A DNA stretch of 64,000 bases from Halomonas sp. 1513 (GTDB lineage: Bacteria > Pseudomonadota > Gammaproteobacteria > Pseudomonadales > Halomonadaceae), in the NCBI GenBank assembly GCA_001971685.1, contig CP019326.1, positions 558,001 through 622,000 of the forward strand, in the 5' to 3' direction. Every line of letters starts with the position of its first letter. Positions within the stretch are counted from its first letter, which is position 1. The notes beneath the pieces are model-generated. The model ran no database searches and was not told the DNA's origin. It saw nothing but the letters and a program-made list of their open reading frames with translations. Below, piece by piece: positions 8,337 through 17,570 of this stretch. The translations under genes were made by a program, and so were the position numbers.

Positions 8337-9842
8337 TCAATCCTGGGCCAGGCTCTGGCGATGCTGCTTGAGCCGGTAGCGCAGCGCCAGCACGATCGAC
8401 AGCGCCGCCAGGGTCAGCAGTGCCAGCGAGATGGGGCGGGTGAAGAACAGCGTCCAGTCCTCGTTGGTCATCAGCGCGCGGCGCAGGTTGGTCTCGGCGA
8501 TGGGGCCGAGGATCACGCCCAGCACCAGCGGCGCCAGCGGATAGTCGAGTTTGGCCAGCACGTAGCCGAAGACGCCGATGCCGAGCAGCAGATAGATGTC
8601 GGTGATGCGGTTGTTGAGTGCAAAGGCGCCGACCATGCAGCAGGTCAGTACCACCGGCACGATCACCGACTTGGGCACGCTGGTGACCTTGAGAAACAGC
8701 CGCATGCTGAGCAGGCATACCACCAGCATCATGGCGCCGGCCAGGAACATCGCCATGAACATCCCATAGACGGTGTCGGCGTGGTCCATGATCAGGCGCG
8801 GGCCGACGCCGATGCCGTGCACCATCAGTGCCGCCATCAGCACCGCGTCCACCGCGCTGCCGGGGATGCCCAGGGCGATCATCGGGATCAGGCCGCCGCC
8901 GGAGGTCGCCGAATTGCCCGACTCCGAGGCGATCACCCCTTCGCTCGAGCCTTCGCCGAAGGCCTCGGGATGCTTGGAGCCGCGCTTGGCCTGGTCATAG
9001 GCCAGTAGGTTGGCGATGCTGCCGCCGGCGCCAGGCACCGCGCCGATGAAGACCCCGACCATCGACGAGCGCAGCAAGTTGAAGGGAAAGGAGAGCACCT
9101 CGCGCATCGCCGCCCAGGGCTTGAAGCTGATGCGGCTGTCGATCAGCTGCTTGCCGGCCTTGACCTCCTCGGCGTCCTCGACCTCGCGCAGCAGCTGGCT
9201 GACCGCGAAGATGCCGATCAGTACGATCAGGAAGGGGATGCCCGCCGAGAGCATGCGCAGGTCGAACGAGAAGCGCGTCACGCCCATCAGCGGGTCGGAG
9301 CCCACCGTGGCGATGATCAGGCCGATGGCGCCGGCCAGCAGGCCGCGCAGCATCGACTTGCCGACCAGGCTGGCGACGATGGTCAGGGCGAAGACCACCA
9401 GCGAGAAGTACTCCCAGGCGCCGAGCTTGACGGCGATCATGGCCAGCGGCGGGGCGGCGATGATCAGCACGATGGAGCTGATCAGGGTGCCGAAGAACGA
9501 GGCCCAGATGCCGATCGCCAGCGCCCGGCCGGGCTCGCCGCGGCGCGCCATGGGGTAGGCGTCGAAGGTGGTGGCCAAGGCCGAGGGCGTGCCGGGGATG
9601 CCCAGCAGCGCGGCGCTGATCATGCCGCCGGTATAGCCACCGATGTAAACCGCCAGCAGGGTGGCGACCCCCTGAAGCGCCGGCATGGTAAAGGTCAGCG
9701 GCAGCGCCAGCACGATGGCCATGGTGATGGTGAAGCCGGGAATGGCCGCGGTGATCACCCCGGCCACCACCCCCACCAGCATGGTCAGCATGGTGGGCAG
9801 GGTAAACAGCTGATCGGCCCCTGCCAGAATGGATTCCATCAT
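8337..9842 (-). CDS. Tripartite tricarboxylate transporter, large permease TctA (system 1)
   Basis: Large permease (501 aa, ~12 hydrophobic helices) of a TTT-family secondary transporter that takes up carboxylates with a periplasmic binding protein. It carries the family signature GYTGGMISAALLGIPGTP and DAYPMARRGEPG (residues ~69-110) and the second conserved half with GNSATSGGGLIP (~310-320). Last gene of operon A; tctB is 48 nt upstream. An AGGAAT Shine-Dalgarno sequence precedes the ATG. The substrate cannot be read from the sequence; family members transport citrate, tartrate, terephthalate and others. Confidence 0.93.
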   Translation of the reverse strand: MMESILAGADQLFTLPTMLTMLVGVVAGVITAAIPGFTITMAIVLALPLTFTMPALQGVATLLAVYIGGYTGGMISAALLGIPGTPSALATTFDAYPMARRGEPGRALAIGIWASFFGTLISSIVLIIAAPPLAMIAVKLGAWEYFSLVVFALTIVASLVGKSMLRGLLAGAIGLIIATVGSDPLMGVTRFSFDLRMLSAGIPFLIVLIGIFAVSQLLREVEDAEEVKAGKQLIDSRISFKPWAAMREVLSFPFNLLRSSMVGVFIGAVPGAGGSIANLLAYDQAKRGSKHPEAFGEGSSEGVIASESGNSATSGGGLIPMIALGIPGSAVDAVLMAALMVHGIGVGPRLIMDHADTVYGMFMAMFLAGAMMLVVCLLSMRLFLKVTSVPKSVIVPVVLTCCMVGAFALNNRITDIYLLLGIGVFGYVLAKLDYPLAPLVLGVILGPIAETNLRRALMTNEDWTLFFTRPISLALLTLAALSIVLALRYRLKQHRQSLAQD

Positions 9843-9890
9843 GAGCGGATTCCTGGGTCAGCGAAGTAGATGCCTCGCGCCGCGCACGGC

Positions 9891-10430
9891 CTAGAGCAGT
9901 GCGCCGCGCGGTAGCGAAATCGAAAAGACGTGGCGAAACAGGGCGTCGAGGCCCACCGACATCAGCAGTGCGATGGCCGCGGCGATGGCCAGCTGGCGCG
10001 GTCGACGCGCGCCCAGTAGCACCTGACAGGCCAGCACGAAGGGCAGCGTGGCCCAGCGAAAGCCGACCAGCGGCATGGCGATGGCATAGAGGGTAAACAG
10101 CCCCAGCACGCCGAAGGCGAGCCGGTGTCGCCACAGCCAGGCGGCGACGCTGCCGCTGGGCAGCGCCGTGGTATGGCGCAGCTTGGCGGCTTCCTTGACG
10201 ATCATGAGCACATTGAGCAGTGCCAGAATGGCCAGCATCAGGCGCGGGAAGCTGCCCGACCCGATCGGCTCCCAGGCCGACGACGGCAGCCCGCCGGCGT
10301 GGACGAACATGATCGCGGCGATGCCCAGCAGCGCCAGGTTGAAGACGATATGGCCAATCGCCTTGGCGCGCTCGCCTGAGGAAACGGGTTCCCGGCCTTG
10401 CGGCCGGGAGTCGGAGGTGGCACCACTCAT
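9891..10430 (-). CDS. Tripartite tricarboxylate transporter, small permease TctB (system 1)
   Basis: A 179-aa membrane protein with about four hydrophobic helices: ~25-45, ~67-80, ~105-130 and ~150-170. TctB works with TctA in the TTT complex. The motif SSAWEPIGSGSFPRLM (residues ~54-69) is the variable but recognisable TctB P-x-G-(S/P)-x-x-(F/W)-P region. The start codon overlaps the stop of the upstream binding-protein gene (ATGA), so the two are translationally coupled. A polar N-terminus with little conservation precedes the first helix. Confidence 0.88.
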   Translation of the reverse strand: MSGATSDSRPQGREPVSSGERAKAIGHIVFNLALLGIAAIMFVHAGGLPSSAWEPIGSGSFPRLMLAILALLNVLMIVKEAAKLRHTTALPSGSVAAWLWRHRLAFGVLGLFTLYAIAMPLVGFRWATLPFVLACQVLLGARRPRQLAIAAAIALLMSVGLDALFRHVFSISLPRGALL

Positions 10431-11422
10431 TGCTGCAGGGTCCCTGCCAGGCGCTCGATGGTGGCATCGAGGGTGTCGAGGTGGTCACGGTATTCGTCGG
10501 GTCCCATGAACTGCACCTCGGCGCCGGCGTTGTTGACGCGAGTCACGAACTCCTCCTCGGACGCCATCGCTTCCACCGCGGCGGCCAGCACCTCGATGCG
10601 ATCCTCGGGGGTGCCCAGCGGCGCGATCAGGCCGCGCAGGATCGACAGGTTGAGGTCGTCGTAGCCGAGTTCGGCAAAGGTCGGGACGTCGGGGGTCTGC
10701 TCCATGCGCTCGCTGTGGCCAACGGCCAGGAAGCGCAGGTCGTCGTTCTCGACGAACTGCAGGCTCGAGGCGATATCGCCCATCGCCGCGTCGATGTGCC
10801 CGCCGACCAGGGAGCGGATGCGCTCGCCGGTACCCTCGAAGCCGACGTAGCGGAACGACAGGTCCTCGGCGTCCTCGATCATCGCGCCGTGGATATGCGG
10901 TACCCCGCCGAGGGTCACGCCGAAGCGAATCTCGCCGGGATTGTCCTGGGCGTATTCGACGAACTCCTCGAAGGTCTCCCAGGGGCTGTCGGCGCTGACG
11001 GTCAGGTACTGGGGCGAGGCGGTGATCGCGGCGATCGGCTCGTAGTCGTCCCAGTTGTACTCGGTCATGCCGGTGTGGTGGGAGACCATGAAGCCGTCGT
11101 GGACCTGGCCGATGGTGTAGCCGTCGTTGTCGCGCTCGGCGAGATCGGCAAGGCCGGTGGTGCCGCTGACGCCGGGCATGTTGATTACCGGCATCGGCTG
11201 GCCGAGATGCGGCTCGATATGGTTGGAGACCAGGCGCATCAGCACGTCGCTGCCGCCCCCCGGTGCCCAGGGCACGATGAACTCCACGGGGCTGTCGGGG
11301 TAGTCGTCGGCGTGGGCGCTGGCGGCGAGGCCGCCCATCACCAGACCGATGCCGGCCAGGGTGGCGGTGGCCAGGGTGAGAGGATGGCGCGAGGCGACAT
11401 TGGGGTTGTTGGGTGTCGGCAT
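10427..11422 (-). CDS. TTT substrate-binding protein TctC (system 1)
   Basis: Periplasmic binding protein of the Bug/TctC family, 331 aa. The signal peptide spans about residues 1-38 with a likely AHA cleavage site, then DDYPDSPVEFIVPWAPGGGSDVLMRL, the usual TctC N-terminal region whose GGGSD loop contacts the ligand carboxylate. Good RBS GGAGAAG. It overlaps tctB by 4 nt. The gene is preceded on its own strand by the gamma-glutamyltransferase-like gene and a strong hairpin (11450-11471). Ligand unknown. Confidence 0.92.
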   Translation of the reverse strand: MPTPNNPNVASRHPLTLATATLAGIGLVMGGLAASAHADDYPDSPVEFIVPWAPGGGSDVLMRLVSNHIEPHLGQPMPVINMPGVSGTTGLADLAERDNDGYTIGQVHDGFMVSHHTGMTEYNWDDYEPIAAITASPQYLTVSADSPWETFEEFVEYAQDNPGEIRFGVTLGGVPHIHGAMIEDAEDLSFRYVGFEGTGERIRSLVGGHIDAAMGDIASSLQFVENDDLRFLAVGHSERMEQTPDVPTFAELGYDDLNLSILRGLIAPLGTPEDRIEVLAAAVEAMASEEEFVTRVNNAGAEVQFMGPDEYRDHLDTLDATIERLAGTLQQ

Positions 11423-11449
11423 CTTGCTTCTCCGGTTTCTGTTGAGGAG

Positions 11450-11471
11450 GGGCCCGGCCGTGGCCGGGCCC
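11450..11471 (-). other. Intercistronic GC hairpin between ggt-like gene and tctC
   Basis: GGGCCCGGCC / GGCCGGGCCC, a perfect 10-bp stem with a 2-nt loop and no T-run. It lies 12 nt after the ggt-like stop and 28 nt before the tctC start. It is more likely an mRNA-stabilising or processing element within operon A than a terminator. Confidence 0.5.
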
Positions 11472-11483
11472 GGTACTGCAGGG

Positions 11484-13091
11484 TTACCAGGGCAACACGG
11501 CTCCGTCGGTACGCGGCTCGGTGCCGCCGCTGAGCACGCCGCTGGTGCTGTCGCGCAGGATGATCTGGCCGCGGCCGAAGCTGATGGTGTCGGCGACCTT
11601 GACGATGTCGTGGCCGCGCCGCGCCAGGGCCTGGGCGAGGTGGTCGGGGAAGTGCGGCTCGACCTCGACGGTCTTGCCCTGGGTCCACTTCCAGCGCGGC
11701 ATGTCCAGCGCCGCCTGGGGGTTGAGGTGGTCCTCGAGCATGCCGGTGATCACCTGCACGTGGCCCTGGGGCTGCATGTAGCCACCCATCACCCCGAACG
11801 GGCCCACCGCCTGGCCGTCCTTGGTGATGAAGCCGGGGATGATGGTGTGGTAGGTACGCTTGCCCGGGGCCAGGGCGTTGGGGTGCTCGGGGTCGAGCGA
11901 GAACGACCAGCCGCGGTTCTGCAGGCTGATACCGGTGCCGGGGATCACGATGCCCGAACCGAAGCCTTTGAAGTTGCTCTGGATGAACGACACCATGTTG
12001 CCGTCGCCATCGGCGGTGGCCAGGTAGACGGTGCCGCCGGTAAGCGGATTGCCGTGAACCGGGTCGACCGCCTGCTCGCCGATCAGCCCGGCGCGGGCCT
12101 TGAGATAGCCGTCGTCGAGCATCTGCTCGACGCTTGGCCGCATGGCATCGCGCTCGGTGACGTGGGCGAAACCGTCGACATAGGCCAGCTTGGTGGCCTC
12201 GATGCGGCGGTGCAGGGTCTCCACCGGGTCGCGGCCTTCGGGGCCCATGCGCTCCAGCATGCCCAGCGCCTGAAGCACGATCAGGCCGCTGCCGTTGGGC
12301 GGAATCTCCCAGATGTCGTGGCCCTTGTAGCGCACGCTGATCGGATCGACCCACTCAGGCTCGAAGCGCGCCAGGTCCTCCTTGCGCAGCAGCCCGCCGT
12401 GTTCGCGGAAGAAGGCGTCGATCTTGTCGGCCAGCTCGCCCTCGTAGAAGGCGCGGCCCTTGGTCGCGGCGATGGCGCGCAAGGAGCTGGCGTGGCCCGG
12501 CGATGACCAGCGCTCGCCGGGCTGGGGCGCGCGGCCCTCGGGGGCGAAGGTGTCGAGCCACGGCGCGAAGGCGGCCTCGTCGTAGGACGAGTAGGTGTGG
12601 AAGGCCTCGTCCCACATCTGGTGGATGACCGGCGAGACTGGAAAGCCCTCCTCGGCCAGCGCCACCGCCGGTGCCAGCAGGTCGGCGAAGGGCAGCTTGC
12701 CGAAGCGCTCCGAGAGCGCCGCCCAGGCCGCCGGCGCGCCGGGCACGGTGACCGGCAGCAGGCCGTGGTTGGGCACCCGGTCATGGCCCAGCGCCTGCAT
12801 GGCCTCGATGCTGGCGGCCTGGGGGGCCGGACCGCTGGCGTTGAGGCCGTGCAGCTTGCCGTCGAGCCAGACGATGGCGAAGACGTCGCTGCCCAGGCCG
12901 TTGGAGGTGGGCTCGACCACGGTCAGCGCCGCGGCGGTGGCGATCGCGGCATCCACCGCGTTGCCGCCCTGCTGGAGAATGTTCATGCCGACCTGGGCGG
13001 CCAGCGGCTGAGAGGCGGCGACCATGCCGCGGGTGCCGAAGGTGGCCATGCGCCGCGAGGGGCTGGGGTAGTAAAGCGCATCGTGCTGCAT
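11484..13091 (-). CDS. Gamma-glutamyltransferase-family Ntn hydrolase (YwrD type)
   Basis: A 535-aa proenzyme-type protein. The family N-terminal region GMVAASQPLAAQVGMNILQQ and GGNAVDAAIATAAAL (residues ~22-56) is clear. The autocleavage/nucleophile threonine lies in TGGTVYLATADGDGNM (T354), and SIxFGRGQ-type and GPFGVMGGYMQPQGH segments follow. It lacks an obvious signal peptide, so it is probably cytoplasmic. The TVYLATAD form resembles B. subtilis YwrD and cephalosporin-acylase-like members more than classical periplasmic GGT. It lies inside operon A between two TTT systems and downstream of a CHR pair, suggesting it processes a gamma-glutamyl or related amide brought in by these transporters. 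The substrate is unknown. Confidence 0.88.
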   Translation of the reverse strand: MQHDALYYPSPSRRMATFGTRGMVAASQPLAAQVGMNILQQGGNAVDAAIATAAALTVVEPTSNGLGSDVFAIVWLDGKLHGLNASGPAPQAASIEAMQALGHDRVPNHGLLPVTVPGAPAAWAALSERFGKLPFADLLAPAVALAEEGFPVSPVIHQMWDEAFHTYSSYDEAAFAPWLDTFAPEGRAPQPGERWSSPGHASSLRAIAATKGRAFYEGELADKIDAFFREHGGLLRKEDLARFEPEWVDPISVRYKGHDIWEIPPNGSGLIVLQALGMLERMGPEGRDPVETLHRRIEATKLAYVDGFAHVTERDAMRPSVEQMLDDGYLKARAGLIGEQAVDPVHGNPLTGGTVYLATADGDGNMVSFIQSNFKGFGSGIVIPGTGISLQNRGWSFSLDPEHPNALAPGKRTYHTIIPGFITKDGQAVGPFGVMGGYMQPQGHVQVITGMLEDHLNPQAALDMPRWKWTQGKTVEVEPHFPDHLAQALARRGHDIVKVADTISFGRGQIILRDSTSGVLSGGTEPRTDGAVLPW

Positions 13092-13111
13092 AGGGAGCTC
13101 CTTGTGTTGGC

Positions 13112-14626
13112 TCAGCCGTCGCCGCGCTGGGCCTTGAGTCGGTTACGTTGAATCTTGCGGTCCTGATAGAGCGAGAAGATCACCGAGGCCACCGCCAGCG
13201 CCAGGAACAGCGCCGACAGCGGCCGGGTCAGGAAGGTCATCCAGCTGTCGTCGAGCTCCAGGGCACGGAACAGCTGGCGCTCCAGATTATTGCCCAGCAC
13301 CACGCCGAGGATCAGCGGGGTGAGTGGCACCTCGGCCTTCCACAGCAGGTAGCCGATCACGCCGAACACGAACAGCACCCAGATATCGAACAGGTTGTTG
13401 TTCAGCGCGTAGGAGCCGATGGCGCACAGCATCAGTACCACCGGCACCAGGATCTCCTGGGGGATCAGCGAGATCTTGGCGAACCAGCGCACCAGCAGCA
13501 GCTGGCAGAGCACCATGATCACCGCGCCGATCAGCAGGCTGGCGTAGATGGCGCCGACCAGTATCGGGTTCTGCTCGAACATCAGCGGTCCCGGCGTGAT
13601 GCCGTGCAGGATCAGCACGCCCATCATGATCGCCATCGGCAGGTCGCCGGGGATGCCGAGTGCCAGGGTGGGCACGAAGGCGCCGCCGGCCACCGCGCTG
13701 TTGGAGGCCTCCGAGGCGACGATGCCGCTGGGCGTGCCCTTGCCGAAGGTCTCCGGATGGCGCGAGAACTTCTTGGCCTGGTCGTAGCTGATGAAGTTGG
13801 CCACGGTGCCGCCGGTACCCGGCAGCGCGCCGACCAGGCTGCCGATCAGCGACGAGCGCAGGGTGTTGAGCTTCTGGCCGGCCATGTCCTTGAGGATGCG
13901 GCCGTAGGGGATCGTCACGTTGGTGTCGACGCCCTTGGCCTTGCCCTGCTCGTCGCGCAGCTTCTCGAGGTTGCCCATCAGCTGCGAGAAGGCAAAGATG
14001 CCGATCATCACCGGCAGGATCTCGAAGCCGGAGCCCAGTGCCGGGACGCCGAAGTCGAAGCGCAGGTTGCTGTTGCGGTCGTAGCCCACGGTGGTGATCA
14101 GCAGCCCTAGGGCGGCGGCCAGCAGGCCCTTGAGCAGCGCGCCGTTGGAGAGCCCGGCGACCAGCGTCAGGGCGAAGACGATCAGCGCGGTGATCTCCCA
14201 GGGCCGGAAGTTCATGCTGAAGCTGGCGATCAAGGGGCCGAAGAACACCAGCACCGCGACGCTGATCAGGGTGCCGATGAACGAGGCCGCCACGCCGATG
14301 CCGAGTGCGCGGCCGGGTTCGCCGTTCTGGGCCATGGGGTAGCCGTCGTAGACGGTGGTGATCGACGACGGCGTGCCGGGAATGCCCAGCATTACCCCGG
14401 AGACGATGCCGCCGGAGTAGCCGCCGACGAACACCCCGACCATCAGCGCGACGCCGCTGACCGGGTCCATGGCGAAGGTGAAGGGAAACACCACCAGGAT
14501 CGCCATGGTCACGGTGAAGCCCGGAATGCTGCCGCCGATGATGCCGAACAGCACGCCGATGATGATCAGCGCCAGTACCGAGGGGCTGCTGACCTGGCCG
14601 AGGGCCTGTAGAAAGAAATCCGCCAT
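13112..14626 (-). CDS. Tripartite tricarboxylate transporter, large permease TctA (system 2)
   Basis: Large permease, 504 aa, with the same architecture as the copy at 8337. Signature GYSGGIVSGVMLGIPGTP (residues ~69-86), then DGYPMAQNGEPG, and NSAVAGGAFVPT in the second half. The two proteins are clearly paralogous but far from identical, so this is not a recent duplication. RBS GGGAG. tctB2 is 16 nt upstream and the ggt-like gene 20 nt downstream. Confidence 0.93.
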   Translation of the reverse strand: MADFFLQALGQVSSPSVLALIIIGVLFGIIGGSIPGFTVTMAILVVFPFTFAMDPVSGVALMVGVFVGGYSGGIVSGVMLGIPGTPSSITTVYDGYPMAQNGEPGRALGIGVAASFIGTLISVAVLVFFGPLIASFSMNFRPWEITALIVFALTLVAGLSNGALLKGLLAAALGLLITTVGYDRNSNLRFDFGVPALGSGFEILPVMIGIFAFSQLMGNLEKLRDEQGKAKGVDTNVTIPYGRILKDMAGQKLNTLRSSLIGSLVGALPGTGGTVANFISYDQAKKFSRHPETFGKGTPSGIVASEASNSAVAGGAFVPTLALGIPGDLPMAIMMGVLILHGITPGPLMFEQNPILVGAIYASLLIGAVIMVLCQLLLVRWFAKISLIPQEILVPVVLMLCAIGSYALNNNLFDIWVLFVFGVIGYLLWKAEVPLTPLILGVVLGNNLERQLFRALELDDSWMTFLTRPLSALFLALAVASVIFSLYQDRKIQRNRLKAQRGDG

Positions 14627-14642
14627 GTGTCACTCCCAGGCG

Positions 14643-15113
14643 TCAGGGCAGCCAGACATTGAGGCCGAAGCGGAAGATCACGAACACCAGCGGCACCAGG
14701 GTGCAGCTGACGGCGAGATTGATGATCCACTTGCGGCGGGAATCGATCCCCAGCAGCAGTCCCAGGGAACTCACCAGGAAGGCCAGGGTGGCAATGATGT
14801 AGCCGAGTACCGGCAGCAGCGCGGCATACAGGCCGAACAGCACGAACAGCGAGAACACCGTGCGATTGTGGTGCAGCCACTCGCCGAAGCTGCGCCGCGG
14901 GGTGCTTCGCTCACCGGGGCCGGCGATCAGCGAGCGCACCAGGATCAGCAGCGACAGCAGGCCGGTCACCACCAGCAGGATGCGCGGGAACAGCGCCGAA
15001 CCGTAGGGCTGCCAGGAGGTGGGTGGGCGGATATTGCCCGACTCGACCCACATCACGGCAACGATCAATAGCAGGACCAGCGCCAGGGCGCGGTCCTTGG
15101 TCAGTGTCAACAT
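14643..15113 (-). CDS. Tripartite tricarboxylate transporter, small permease TctB (system 2)
   Basis: A 156-aa protein with four hydrophobic segments and the TctB motif SWQPYGSALFPRIL (residues ~33-46). The ATG at 15113 is preferred because GGGAG lies 8 nt upstream. An alternative in-frame ATG at 15143 lies in the centre of the perfect palindrome at 15127-15158 and would be occluded. Partner of tctA2 and tctC2 in operon A. Confidence 0.86.
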   Translation of the reverse strand: MLTLTKDRALALVLLLIVAVMWVESGNIRPPTSWQPYGSALFPRILLVVTGLLSLLILVRSLIAGPGERSTPRRSFGEWLHHNRTVFSLFVLFGLYAALLPVLGYIIATLAFLVSSLGLLLGIDSRRKWIINLAVSCTLVPLVFVIFRFGLNVWLP

Positions 15114-15126
15114 CGAGACATCTCCC

Positions 15127-15158
15127 GATTCCCGCCCCGACATGTCGGGGCGGGAATC
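15127..15158 (-). other. Perfect 32-nt palindrome between tctC and tctB (system 2)
   Basis: The 16-nt arm GATTCCCGCCCCGACA is followed directly by its exact complement, with no loop beyond the central CATG. It begins 15 nt after the tctC stop and ends 13 nt before the tctB start. Hairpins placed just after periplasmic binding-protein genes often protect the upstream mRNA from 3' decay and raise binding-protein output over permease output. Here the same position is used after tctC of system 3 (18312-18336). There is no T-run, so termination is unlikely to be complete. Confidence 0.65.
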
Positions 15159-15173
15159 TCACGCGGTTCCGGC

Positions 15174-16154
15174 TCAGTTCTGGAAGTCGATGTTCTCGGC
15201 GGCCGCCGACAGCGCGGCTTCGTTCTCGTCGAGGAACTCGAGGTAGTCGTCGCCGGCCAGGAAGCGCACCACCGAGCCGAACTCATTCTCGATACGGCTC
15301 TGCACTTCCTCGTTCTCGAGTGCCTGGCCATAGGCCTCGGCGATGGTGTCCTGGATCTCCTGCGGCGTGCCCTTGGGCGCGAAGATGCCGCGGCTGGTGG
15401 AGTGATCCATCTCGATGCCGAGCTCACGCAGGGTCGGCACGTCGGGCATGCTCTCCAGGCGCTCCGGGTGGGCGATGCCCAGCGGGCGGAAGGTGCCCTC
15501 CTCGAAGAACGAACCGCCGGACGGCAGGTTGAACATGGCGAAGTCGATCTCCTCGGCCATCAGCGCCGAAACCTGCTCGCCGGTGTCCGGGTAGCCGACC
15601 AGGCGCACGTCGGCCATGTCGATGCCGGCCTCCTGGAAGAACTGTGCCCAGAAGAAGTGGTCGGTGGAGCTCGGGATCATGCTGAAGCGCACCTGGCCCG
15701 GGTTCTCGCGCACGTAGTCGGCGATCTCGTCGGCGCTCTGCACCTCGTGGTTAGCGTGCGCCGTGGGGATGTTGATGGTCTGGGTCAGCAGCGCGATCGG
15801 CTCGAAGGCATCGAAGGAGTAGTCGACGGTGCCGGCCAGCTTGGACAGCGCGATGGTGTCGTGGCTGCCGAGCAGGGTGTAGCCGTCCGGGTCGGCCTCC
15901 TTGACGTTGCGCGAGCCCAGCGTGGCGCCGGCGCCGGCCATGTTGACCGGCACGATCGACTCGCCCAGGTACTGCTCGGCTTCCTGGGAGATCAGCCGGA
16001 AGATGATGTCGGTGGCGCCGCCGGGGCCGTAGGGAATGACCAGCCGGATATCCTGCTCGGGATAGTCGGCCTGGGCGGTGCTGGTAAAGCCCAGGCTCGA
16101 TGCCAGGCCGATGGCCGCGATGGCGGTGGTGAGAGTCAGCTTCGAACGCGTCAT
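15174..16154 (-). CDS. TTT substrate-binding protein TctC (system 2)
   Basis: Periplasmic binding protein, 326 aa. The signal peptide covers about residues 1-30 (MTRSKLTL ... TAQA|DYPEQ). The mature N-terminus DIRLVIPYGPGGATDIIFRL is the TctC/Bug ligand-loop region. The ATG at 16154 follows AAAGG with good spacing; a GTG at 16163 adds three residues and is a weaker choice. The gene lies between the CHR pair and tctBA in operon A. Confidence 0.91.
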   Translation of the reverse strand: MTRSKLTLTTAIAAIGLASSLGFTSTAQADYPEQDIRLVIPYGPGGATDIIFRLISQEAEQYLGESIVPVNMAGAGATLGSRNVKEADPDGYTLLGSHDTIALSKLAGTVDYSFDAFEPIALLTQTINIPTAHANHEVQSADEIADYVRENPGQVRFSMIPSSTDHFFWAQFFQEAGIDMADVRLVGYPDTGEQVSALMAEEIDFAMFNLPSGGSFFEEGTFRPLGIAHPERLESMPDVPTLRELGIEMDHSTSRGIFAPKGTPQEIQDTIAEAYGQALENEEVQSRIENEFGSVVRFLAGDDYLEFLDENEAALSAAAENIDFQN

Positions 16155-16260
16155 GATGGACACCTTTTATATTGTGGTGGTGTGGTATAACGCCGGACTT
16201 GCCGGCGGCGAGTGAGCGCGTGATCCCGTTGTCGGGTTATTGTGTCGTTGCGGGGGCGTC

Positions 16261-16791
16261 TCAGCCCAGGAACAATCCTCCATAAACCAGGGCGCCGAGC
16301 ACCACGAAGGCCGGATGGGCGCGAAATCGCAGCAGCGCCACGGCGGCCACGGCGCCGATCAGCAGGGTGTGGAGCAGCCCGGCGCTGTTGATGCCCTCGC
16401 TGAAGAAGCTCCAGGTCAGCCAGGCCATCATCAGCGCGATCACCGGGCGCACCCACTGGCTCATGCGCTTGACCCGCGGCGACTCGCGGTGGCGATAGAG
16501 CAGCCCCAGGGCGCCGAGCATCAGCAGCAGCGACGGCACCACGGTGGCGAACACCGCCACCACCGCGCCGCCGATACCGGCCACGTCATAGCCCACGTAG
16601 CCGGCCATCTTGGTGGCGATGGGGCTGGGCAGGGCGTTGCCCAGGGCCAGGGTCTCGGCGAACTCCTGGGCGCCCATCCAGCCATAGCGGCCGACCACTT
16701 CGGCCTCGATCAGCGGGATGATCGCCGGGCCGCCGCCGTAGCCGATGATGTTGGGGATGAAGAAGGCCAGGAACAGCTCCCAGTAGATCAT
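16261..16791 (-). CDS. CHR-family transporter half protein, second of pair (copy A)
   Basis: A 176-aa short-chain CHR (TC 2.A.51) protein with ~6 hydrophobic segments. Motifs IGYGGGPAIIPLIEAEVV (residues ~16-33) and PSPIATKMAGYVGY (~55-68) define the family. Short CHR proteins act as heterodimers of two halves, and the partner overlaps it by 4 nt (ATGA). The start MIYWELF at 16791 gives the same length as the duplicate at 21558-22088, from which it differs by about two residues. The family name comes from chromate efflux, but the surrounding carboxylate transporters suggest an organic anion; that is inference. Confidence 0.88.
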   Translation of the reverse strand: MIYWELFLAFFIPNIIGYGGGPAIIPLIEAEVVGRYGWMGAQEFAETLALGNALPSPIATKMAGYVGYDVAGIGGAVVAVFATVVPSLLLMLGALGLLYRHRESPRVKRMSQWVRPVIALMMAWLTWSFFSEGINSAGLLHTLLIGAVAAVALLRFRAHPAFVVLGALVYGGLFLG

Positions 16792-17366
16792 GAGGTGGCC
16801 TCCTTGGGCGTCGGACGCAGCAGTGCCGCGGCCAGGATGCCGCCGATCACCCAGCCGGGGTGCACGCCGAGCCAATAGATCAGCACGCCGGCCACCGCCG
16901 CCATGGCCAGGCTGACCAGCCAGCCCAGCACCAGCTGCGACTTGTTGAGGAAGTCCCAGGCCAGCTGGCCCATCATCACCATCACCACCGGCACCACGCC
17001 TTGGCCCATGCCCTGGATCCAGGCCACGTCGCGGTAGCGGCTGAACACGCCGAGCAGGGCGATCATGGCGATGATGGTGGGCAGGATCACCGCCAGCACG
17101 GCGTTGATGCAGCCGGTGACGCCGGCGACGCGATAGCCGATGTAGCCGGGCATCTTGGTGGCGATGGGGCCGGGCAGGGTATTGGCGATGGCCAGGATAT
17201 CGGCGAACTCTTCATCGCTGAGCCAGGCGTGGCGCTTGACCACCTCCTGCTGGACGAGGGGGATCATCGCCGGGCCGCCGCCGAAGCCGAGCAGGCCGAT
17301 GCGCAGGAAGGCCATGAACAGGTCGCGCTGACGGGCATCGCCGCGCTGTGTCGTCGACAGGCTCAT
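16788..17366 (-). CDS. CHR-family transporter half protein, first of pair (copy A)
   Basis: A 192-aa short-chain CHR protein. Motifs LLGFGGGPAMIPLVQQEVV (~residues 24-42) and PGPIATKMPGYIGY (~65-78) match the N-half class. First gene of operon A, with GAGGG before the ATG and the shared 30-bp element 61 nt upstream. It is nearly identical to the protein at 22085-22669: a few internal substitutions (I/V, W/L) and divergent N- and C-terminal tails. Confidence 0.88.
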   Translation of the reverse strand: MSLSTTQRGDARQRDLFMAFLRIGLLGFGGGPAMIPLVQQEVVKRHAWLSDEEFADILAIANTLPGPIATKMPGYIGYRVAGVTGCINAVLAVILPTIIAMIALLGVFSRYRDVAWIQGMGQGVVPVVMVMMGQLAWDFLNKSQLVLGWLVSLAMAAVAGVLIYWLGVHPGWVIGGILAAALLRPTPKEATS

Positions 17367-17426
17367 GCCCTCACCCTGCGAGCCGCTACCGGCAACGCCT
17401 TATTTATGGTTGATATTGTCATTCTC

Positions 17427-17456
17427 AATCGTCTTGTGACTAAAAAATCGATTATT
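17427..17456 (-). promoter_or_regulatory. Shared 30-bp promoter/operator element, copy A
   Basis: Plus-strand sequence begins AATCGTCTTGTGAC and ends AAAATCGATTATT. It matches the element at 22724-22753 at 26 of 30 positions. It lies 61 nt upstream of the first CHR gene of operon A, in an AT-rich patch within otherwise GC-rich DNA. It contains ATCGAT and the outer inverted half-sites AATCG/CGATT. A binding site for the GntR/FCD regulator at 22831 is the simplest explanation (inference). Confidence 0.55.
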
Positions 17457-17570
17457 CTCCATCGACTATAGTGTCACGCTTCGACGCGAGTCAAGCGCTT
17501 GGCGGCGAGCATCTGGGTTGGCAGTGGAGCGCTGGGCGAGGTTCGAGAGTAGGTGAAAGAAGAGGCAACT

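Noticed and set aside
16261-17366. Calling the CHR pair a chromate resistance determinant
   Set aside because: The family signature is clear, but the neighbours are carboxylate transporters and hydrolases and no chromate reductase or ChrB-type regulator is present. The substrate is left open.
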